From an uncultured Collinsella sp. (GTDB lineage: Bacteria; Actinomycetota; Coriobacteriia; Coriobacteriales; Coriobacteriaceae), in contig CATWQC010000003.1 of assembly GCA_958352845.1 (NCBI GenBank), forward strand, positions 1 through 64,000: a stretch of DNA of 64,000 nt, given 5' to 3'. The first letter of the stretch is position 1; each line of letters begins with the position of its first letter. A program made the translations under genes and the position numbers. A model generated the notes under the pieces. That model was given only the letters and a program-made list of their open reading frames with translations. It was not told where the DNA came from and did no database searches. Shown one piece after another: positions 59,230 to 64,000 of this stretch.

Positions 59230-60759
59230 CTAGTCCAACTTGGTGCCCGGTACTTGCGGTGCCTCTTTAAGCAACGCTTTGAGCTCGTTCAAAATGGAAA
59301 CGGGCTGTCGGTCAACGCTGTTCAGATGGAGCGTGGCCACGCGAATGGGCGGCTGATATTCAAGCGAGCCGATGAGCACGGGAGAACCCAGGAATCGTTC
59401 GATTTCGTTTGCGAGCTCGTCGATTGCCTCGGGGCCGAGCTCATCGAAAAGCGCCACGAACATTGGTCCCGTCGAGCGGAACAGGCGACCCTTGCCGCGC
59501 GAACAATCCATGAGGCAGGCGGCGCTTTCGGCGAGCACGCGGTCGCCTGCATCGAATCCAAAGCGGGCATTGACTTCGGCGATATCGTCGACCTTAATGG
59601 CAATAAAGCCTGCCTTGCGCGGCACGCGACGCATTTCGCCAATGGCGTTGACCAGGGCGTGAATATCGCCCAGGCCGGTCACGGAATCGGTCGTATCTGC
59701 CAAGCTTCGGTTGATGATAATGCCCACATACATGTTGGGCTCGGTATCGGTTCCATCCAAGCGGTAGCCCGTGCAGTCGCAAAGCACGTATTTTCCAGTG
59801 GCATCCATTACGCGATACTGCATGTAGTGGAAGTGCCACGTGCCGTTTATCACCATGTCGAGCTCGGCGCGTACGTTGTCGCGGTCCTCGGGATGAACGC
59901 GGGCAAGCCACATATCGACCGAGTTAAAAGGGTGCTGGGAGGGCAGGTCAAAATCGCGCGCGGCGTTGACCGACCATTGCGATTCTCCCGTATCGAGGTT
60001 AAGGATGAACGGATAGCGCGTCTCGGAGCTCATGGAGATCGCTTGGAACACTCGGTCGTTGCAGGGAAGCTGATCGACGATTGGGCGTTGCGGCGCATCA
60101 TTGTCTTTCGGTTGCTGCACACGATGCATAAGCTTATAGCGATACATCTTGCGATCGGCATCCATCGTCATCTGGCGACGCGTGTCGCCGGCAAGTGGAT
60201 CGACGCGCGAGCAGCCAAAGCTAAAACTGCCGATCATGGGCGCCTTGCCGCCTGAGCTCGCCTCGATCAGCCCGGCACGTACCTGCTCCAAGCGCTGCTC
60301 GAGTTCAGCCTCGTTTGCGGAGGGCGAGATGAGCACAAACTCGTCTCCACCGATACGGAACAGCATCTCATCGTGCTCCATGGTTTCGGAGAGCGTGCGG
60401 CAGATGCTCAGAATATAGCGATTGCCTTCGGCGTGGCCAAACCTATCATTGCAATGTTTGAGATGGTCGATGTCAATATAGGCGCAGGTAAAGGGGTCGC
60501 CTTTGCGCCAGAGCTGCTCGACGTGACGGTCGAATCCGTTGCGGTTGCCCAAGTTGGTGAGCGGGTCGATATGGGCGTTGCTCTCAAGCAGCCGGCGCTC
60601 TTGTTGCAGGATGGCATGCGTCTTTTGCAGCTGCTCACCAACGGCGCGTAGCCCAGCGGGCAGCGCGGCAACATCGAGTTCGGCGGTCGAGACGCCATTC
60701 GCAAGTCGCTGAAGATAGGCAATAATCGATTGCTCGCCCAGGCGATATGACTCGTTCAT
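59230..60759 (-). CDS. Diguanylate cyclase (GGDEF-PAS-degenerate GGDEF)
   Basis: 509 residues. A helical N-terminus leads into a GGDEF domain (about 60-215) with the intact active site RIGGDEF and HIDPLTNLGNRNGF, so c-di-GMP synthesis is expected. A PAS-like domain follows (about 235-350; YPFILNLDTGESQW, ARVHPEDRDNVRAEL). The last part (about 355-490) is a second GGDEF fold starting DSVTGLGDIHALV without the GGDEF motif. No membrane helix. Same plan as the N-terminal half of the gene at 61711. No I-site RxxD is obvious. Confidence 0.92.
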   Translation of the reverse strand: MNESYRLGEQSIIAYLQRLANGVSTAELDVAALPAGLRAVGEQLQKTHAILQQERRLLESNAHIDPLTNLGNRNGFDRHVEQLWRKGDPFTCAYIDIDHLKHCNDRFGHAEGNRYILSICRTLSETMEHDEMLFRIGGDEFVLISPSANEAELEQRLEQVRAGLIEASSGGKAPMIGSFSFGCSRVDPLAGDTRRQMTMDADRKMYRYKLMHRVQQPKDNDAPQRPIVDQLPCNDRVFQAISMSSETRYPFILNLDTGESQWSVNAARDFDLPSQHPFNSVDMWLARVHPEDRDNVRAELDMVINGTWHFHYMQYRVMDATGKYVLCDCTGYRLDGTDTEPNMYVGIIINRSLADTTDSVTGLGDIHALVNAIGEMRRVPRKAGFIAIKVDDIAEVNARFGFDAGDRVLAESAACLMDCSRGKGRLFRSTGPMFVALFDELGPEAIDELANEIERFLGSPVLIGSLEYQPPIRVATLHLNSVDRQPVSILNELKALLKEAPQVPGTKLD

Positions 60760-60797
60760 GATGGATACCCTCCTTGGACGGAACAGCGGTTTGTATC

Positions 60798-60828
60798 ATA
60801 TCCCCAATTCGGTTTGAATTGGGGATAT
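60798..60828. repeat. Hairpin in the diguanylate cyclase leader
   Basis: ATATCCCCAATTC and GAATTGGGGATAT form a perfect 13-bp stem with GGTTT loop. It lies between the EAL gene end and the start at 60759 and may end EAL transcription or mark the cyclase leader. Confidence 0.75.
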
Positions 60829-60887
60829 AAGTTGGCTAATGGAGGCAAATCCCCCCGCTCGGCGGTGGCGTTTTGCGCGCGAGCGTA

Positions 60888-61781
60888 TCAGTTGTTATTG
60901 CCACCATCGAGCAATGCCTCAAAATCCTTCGCCGGCATGGGACGGTAGTAGAGGAAGCCCTGAGCGTAGCGGGCGCCCATTTGTCGTAGCATGTTTGCCT
61001 GCTCATTTGTCTCGACGCCTTCAACCACGACGGGCAGATGGAGCGACTGCGCCATCTCGAGCATCGATGACACGATCTGCGCGCTGCGGCCTTGATCGCG
61101 GTCGGTGGGCACAAAGGTGCGGTCGAGCTTGATGACGTCGACGTTGACGTTCTTGAGCATCGCGAGCGTGGACTGGCCGGTGCCAAAATCGTCCATGTAG
61201 GTCGAGAAGCCACGGGTGTGCAGATCCGCGGTCAGCTTATCCACGGCCTCGGACTCTCCGGTATAGGCGGTCTCGGTGATCTCGATGTGCATGAGTTCGG
61301 GCGGCAGGTTGTACTGGGCGGCGAGCGACCCCATATGCTCGGCGACATCGCAGGCAAGAATGTCTACGCGCGACACATTGAGGGAAATCGGAACCACGCG
61401 AAGTCCTCGATTGAGGCGCTCGCGGAGCCACATGGCGACGCCCTGCCAAACATATTTGTCGAGCGTCACTACAAAGCCGCTTTCCTCGAGTGCGGGGATA
61501 AACGTTGCGGGCGAAATGAGAGAGCCGTCCTTGTCAATCCAGCGGGTGAGTGCTTCGGCGCCAATAATCTCGCCGGTTTCCATATCGACCTGGGGCTGAA
61601 GATAGTACGTGATGCGACCATTTGACAGCGCGTACTGGAATTCGGTCAGCGTGCGGTTGAACACGATTTCGCGCTTGTACTCCTCGGGGCAAAAAATGGC
61701 AATGCGCTCCTTAAAGTCGTTTTTTTGCGCGCCGATTGGTAAACATGGCCTTTGCCTGTGCATCGATGGTGATCTCCTCAT
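60888..61781 (-). CDS. EAL phosphodiesterase domain, frameshifted from the upstream GGDEF gene
   Basis: The open frame is 297 residues, but family-like sequence begins only at QKNDFKERIAIF near 61724; the first 20 residues are read in a frame that belongs to the overlapping gene. The EAL domain looks complete: GAEALTRW, ISLNVSR, HIEITETA, MDDFGTG, IKLDRTF, VVVEGVE and QGFLYYRPM, so c-di-GMP hydrolysis is possible. The peptide continues exactly where the gene at 61711-63606 ends if one A is removed from the A7 run at 61720-61726. It is either a frameshifted gene, a phase-variable one or a sequencing artefact. Confidence 0.75.
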   Translation of the reverse strand: MRRSPSMHRQRPCLPIGAQKNDFKERIAIFCPEEYKREIVFNRTLTEFQYALSNGRITYYLQPQVDMETGEIIGAEALTRWIDKDGSLISPATFIPALEESGFVVTLDKYVWQGVAMWLRERLNRGLRVVPISLNVSRVDILACDVAEHMGSLAAQYNLPPELMHIEITETAYTGESEAVDKLTADLHTRGFSTYMDDFGTGQSTLAMLKNVNVDVIKLDRTFVPTDRDQGRSAQIVSSMLEMAQSLHLPVVVEGVETNEQANMLRQMGARYAQGFLYYRPMPAKDFEALLDGGNNN

Positions 61782-63606
61782 TGGAATCGATGGGGTAAAC
61801 GCCCATGGACGGCCAAAAACCTACGCCGCCATCATGCCTGGCTACTGCCTCGCGAACGCGGTTGTAGATTTGATGGACGGTGATGTGCTTAAAGGGGATG
61901 AGTACGCAAAAGTCATCTTGGCCCCAGTACCCTGCGACGCCCATGCCGGCATTCTCGATGTCCTTGAGGACCGTGCCCACATCGGCAAGCAGGCGGTCGC
62001 CTTCGGCCTGTCCATACCATTCGTTAAACAGGCGCATGTGGCCCATGTCGACCGTGGCGATGCACCAGGCGCCGTCGCGCCTTGCCTCGAGAAAAGCGTT
62101 GGCGCGCCGCATAAACTCGCTGGGTCGATAGAGGCCCGTGAGCGAGTCGATACGTTCGGCGATGGCGCTTTTGCGCTCAGCCTCGGGTATGGGGAGGCTG
62201 TCGTTGGGAACAAGCCCGCCGGCCGTGCGAAGGCGACGGTCGAGTTCGCCTAAAACGGCGGTCGCCTGATGGGTTAAGTGCTCGTAAAAGGCCGGGACGA
62301 CAAGACAGACGGGAGTAATGGCGTCGCCTGCGATTTGAACAGGAGCGAAAACGGCCTCTTTAAGGTGGCGGGTCAGTTGCTCGAATGCCTCGTGGTCCAA
62401 ATCGTTGCTGAGCACGACGAACTGGACGCTTCGTGAACGGTAGACCCGGCTCCTGCCGCGGGTGATCGACAGCATACGGCCTGCGTATTCGGCAAGCATG
62501 TTGTCGACAGCCTCGGCCCCGTAGAGCTCGTTGAGCTTTGTCGTGCCACGAACGCGCACCGCTATAAGCCCCGTCTCGCAACGATCGCGGCGGCAGGCAT
62601 CGATAGCGTTGATCAGCATACGCTGCGTTCCGAGGCCCGTAGCGGCGTCGACGGTTTCGGCGAGTGAGTGGTTGACAAGTTCGCCGACATAGAGCGAGGG
62701 GGCATTTCCGTCGCCGTCGATGCGAAACCCGCGAGCACGGCAGAGAACGTAGTCACCCGCGGCATTGCGCATGCGGTACTGCATGACGCGGCGGTGTTTG
62801 GAGCCGTTAAAGATCTGGTTGATGTCGTTGGCGTAGGCCTCGAGGTCATCGGGATGGACGCGCGTCTTCCAGAAATCGCGGCAGCTGTCTATGTGCTCCG
62901 AAGGAAGACCGAGATCGCGCAAGGCACCTTGCGACCAAAGGGTGCGGTCCTTGTCCAAGTTCTCGATAAAGAAATAACGGCCCTCGTTGAGCATCGAAAA
63001 GGCGTCAAAAATGCGATCGCTTATTTCGAAGTCGTCGGCGTGGACTTGCGTGATATTGCGCCGATCGAGGTGCATAGCATGACGTAGCTTGTAGTCGTAC
63101 ATGCGATGGTCGGCATCGAGTGTCATGCGATTGGAGGCTTCGCCCAGGGCGGGGTCGGCGTGTGCCACTCCGTAGCTAAACGAGTGGGGCATCTCGGAAT
63201 CGTTGTTTTTGAGCAGGATCGTTCGGCAGTGTTCCAGACGTTCGGCGAGGTCGTCCTCGGTTGCAATCGTAGATAGGATGGCAAACTCGTCGCCGCCTAT
63301 GCGAAACGCCGCTTCGCCCACCTTCATATACAGATTAAGATAGAGACTTACCTGCAAGATATAGCGGTTGCCCTCGTCATGCCCAAAGACGTCGTTGCAG
63401 TGCTTGAGATTGTCGATATCGATGAACGCCATGGTAACGGGGGTGTCCTGCTCCCAGAGCTCCTCGAGGGAACGGGCAAAGCCGCCACGGTTGCCAAGCC
63501 CGGTAAGCTGGTCGGTAAAGGCGGTCCTGATCAGATCCTCCTGACGCTCGAGAAGGTCACGGACGGTCTTTTCGAGCGTTTCGGTGTAATTGCTGACAGT
63601 ATCCAT
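61711..63606 (-). CDS. GGDEF-PAS-GGDEF-GGDEF sensor, truncated before its EAL domain
   Basis: 631 residues. A coiled-coil N-terminus leads to a GGDEF domain with intact RIGGDEF (about 35-190), a PAS-like domain (VHPDDLEAYANDIN), a degenerate GGDEF (AATGLGTQRML) and a third GGDEF-like domain with GYWGQDDF in place of GGDEF. It ends TIDAQAKAMFTNRRAKKRL at a stop created by the A7 run; the correct continuation AKNDFKERI lies in the next frame and leads into the EAL protein at 60888. Full-length plan would be about 900 residues, cyclase plus phosphodiesterase. The start GTG/ATG at 63606 follows the usual MDTVSNYTETLEK. Confidence 0.85.
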   Translation of the reverse strand: MDTVSNYTETLEKTVRDLLERQEDLIRTAFTDQLTGLGNRGGFARSLEELWEQDTPVTMAFIDIDNLKHCNDVFGHDEGNRYILQVSLYLNLYMKVGEAAFRIGGDEFAILSTIATEDDLAERLEHCRTILLKNNDSEMPHSFSYGVAHADPALGEASNRMTLDADHRMYDYKLRHAMHLDRRNITQVHADDFEISDRIFDAFSMLNEGRYFFIENLDKDRTLWSQGALRDLGLPSEHIDSCRDFWKTRVHPDDLEAYANDINQIFNGSKHRRVMQYRMRNAAGDYVLCRARGFRIDGDGNAPSLYVGELVNHSLAETVDAATGLGTQRMLINAIDACRRDRCETGLIAVRVRGTTKLNELYGAEAVDNMLAEYAGRMLSITRGRSRVYRSRSVQFVVLSNDLDHEAFEQLTRHLKEAVFAPVQIAGDAITPVCLVVPAFYEHLTHQATAVLGELDRRLRTAGGLVPNDSLPIPEAERKSAIAERIDSLTGLYRPSEFMRRANAFLEARRDGAWCIATVDMGHMRLFNEWYGQAEGDRLLADVGTVLKDIENAGMGVAGYWGQDDFCVLIPFKHITVHQIYNRVREAVARHDGGVGFWPSMGVYPIDSNEEITIDAQAKAMFTNRRAKKRL

Positions 63607-63930
63607 GTTCTAAGCGGCTTTCTGAAGTCGGGGCGGATTGCGTCGGGCGAGCTCGTCGTGTACACGCGTCGTTGCTCAGCGTTTTGCGTGTATCCAGGCC
63701 CCCGCCTTGCTGCGTTGTTGGGTTACTTTGCCGGCTAATGTTCGCTGTTGATAACTGCTGAGTAGTATAAACAACAGTACAAAATTATATAGGGGTGCAC
63801 ATGCTGTGGGTGGCTATTATTCGACAAACGGCAGCGCGATGATGCGATGTTCGATAAAAATGCGACTGGGGCGGTATATGTTGACGGGTATACTTGTTCC
63901 GTTTGAATTTGTGGGGATGGAGATGGTCGC
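63607..63930. other. Intergenic region between divergent genes
   Basis: 324 bp without a gene. The middle (63745-63800) is AT-rich and holds a TATAAT on the minus strand (63790-63785) that could serve the cyclase gene, although no -35 fits it well. A TATACT (63889-63894) could serve the patatin gene, whose ribosome site GGGGATGGAG lies at 63911-63920. I see no palindrome of families A-D here. Confidence 0.5.
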
Positions 63931-64000
63931 ATGGCACAGTCAACTATGACGCGCACGGTGGGGCTCGCGCTCGAGGGAGGCGGCTACCGCGGTATGTATA
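63931..64000 (+). CDS. Patatin-like phospholipase (partial, cut by window end)
   Basis: The first 23 residues only: MAQSTMTRTVGLALEGGGYRGMY. The oxyanion motif GGGxRG (EGGGYRG) at residues 15-21 is the start of the patatin fold, in which the catalytic GxSxG should follow beyond the window. GGGGATGGAG lies upstream of the ATG. Patatins hydrolyse acyl lipids. The rest of the gene is outside the sequence given. Confidence 0.8.
   Translation, partial: MAQSTMTRTVGLALEGGGYRGMY

Noticed and set aside
61711..61781. Programmed -1 frameshift on the A7 run
   Set aside because: The EAL frame needs +1 (or -2) relative to the GGDEF frame, so a classic -1 slip on A AAA AAA would give the wrong frame. Loss of one A or polymerase slippage remains possible.
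63735..63956. Minus-strand frame of 73 codons at the window end
   Set aside because: It overlaps the patatin start and the AT-rich spacer and has no coding character.

Overview
The window is a typical stretch of a high-GC (about 60 percent) bacterial chromosome, with about 53 protein genes on both strands, short intergenic gaps and no rRNA, tRNA, insertion sequence, prophage or CRISPR-Cas locus that I can see. The gene content points to a gut member of the Coriobacteriia, most likely Collinsella. The clues are multi-domain GGDEF/PAS/EAL proteins, a surface protein ending in an LAGTG sortase signal, a CD1871A-type small CXXC protein next to a NapH-like ferredoxin and a TlpA lipoprotein, AAA ATPases with a C-terminal winged helix, and TACAAT-type promoters. 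This assignment is inference from gene content, not from a marker gene.

Layout. 1-4.3 kb: two decayed ATPase remnants flank a MerR-controlled detoxification cluster (MerR, a carboxymuconolactone decarboxylase/cupin fusion, an alpha/beta hydrolase, a flavin reductase). 4.4-8.7 kb: a complete type II topoisomerase pair. 9-9.8 kb: an XRE regulator plus membrane protein. 9.9-15.5 kb: a 1455-residue secreted, sortase-anchored protein and its LuxR-type neighbour. 15.5-19.5 kb: a two-component system divergent from a thiol-redox operon. 19.7-23 kb: a fused ABC ATPase/permease. 23-38 kb: a mix of RNA modification, redox, regulatory, hybrid kinase, ion channel and ABC genes. 38-46.4 kb: prfC, a queuosine-precursor transporter with a probable preQ1 riboswitch, ung, two exporters, LysR and RlmA. 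46.5-52.4 kb: small membrane proteins, RsmJ, GNAT, a TetM-like GTPase and an AAA ATPase. 52.4-59.1 kb: a shortened UvrA, a second AAA ATPase, TrmL, a CobW-like GTPase, an ArsC-like protein and a flavodoxin-fold reductase. 59.2-63.6 kb: cyclic-di-GMP enzymes, one interrupted at an A7 run. The window ends inside a patatin gene.

The most unusual signal lies between the genes. Four unrelated palindromic repeat families are present. (A) Hairpins built on a GACAAAGGGACAG-like core sit mostly at gene 3' ends. (B) Hairpins carry a GGGGACGTTCT arm. (C) An array of eight 15-bp repeats alternates in orientation exactly every 40 bp between a GntR regulator and prfC. (D) Two 180-bp near-palindromes flank one membrane-protein gene in opposite orientation; they share a core but have different, fully complementary outer stems. 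These repeats, the interrupted GGDEF/EAL gene, the putative riboswitch and the ATPase family deserve the closest look.
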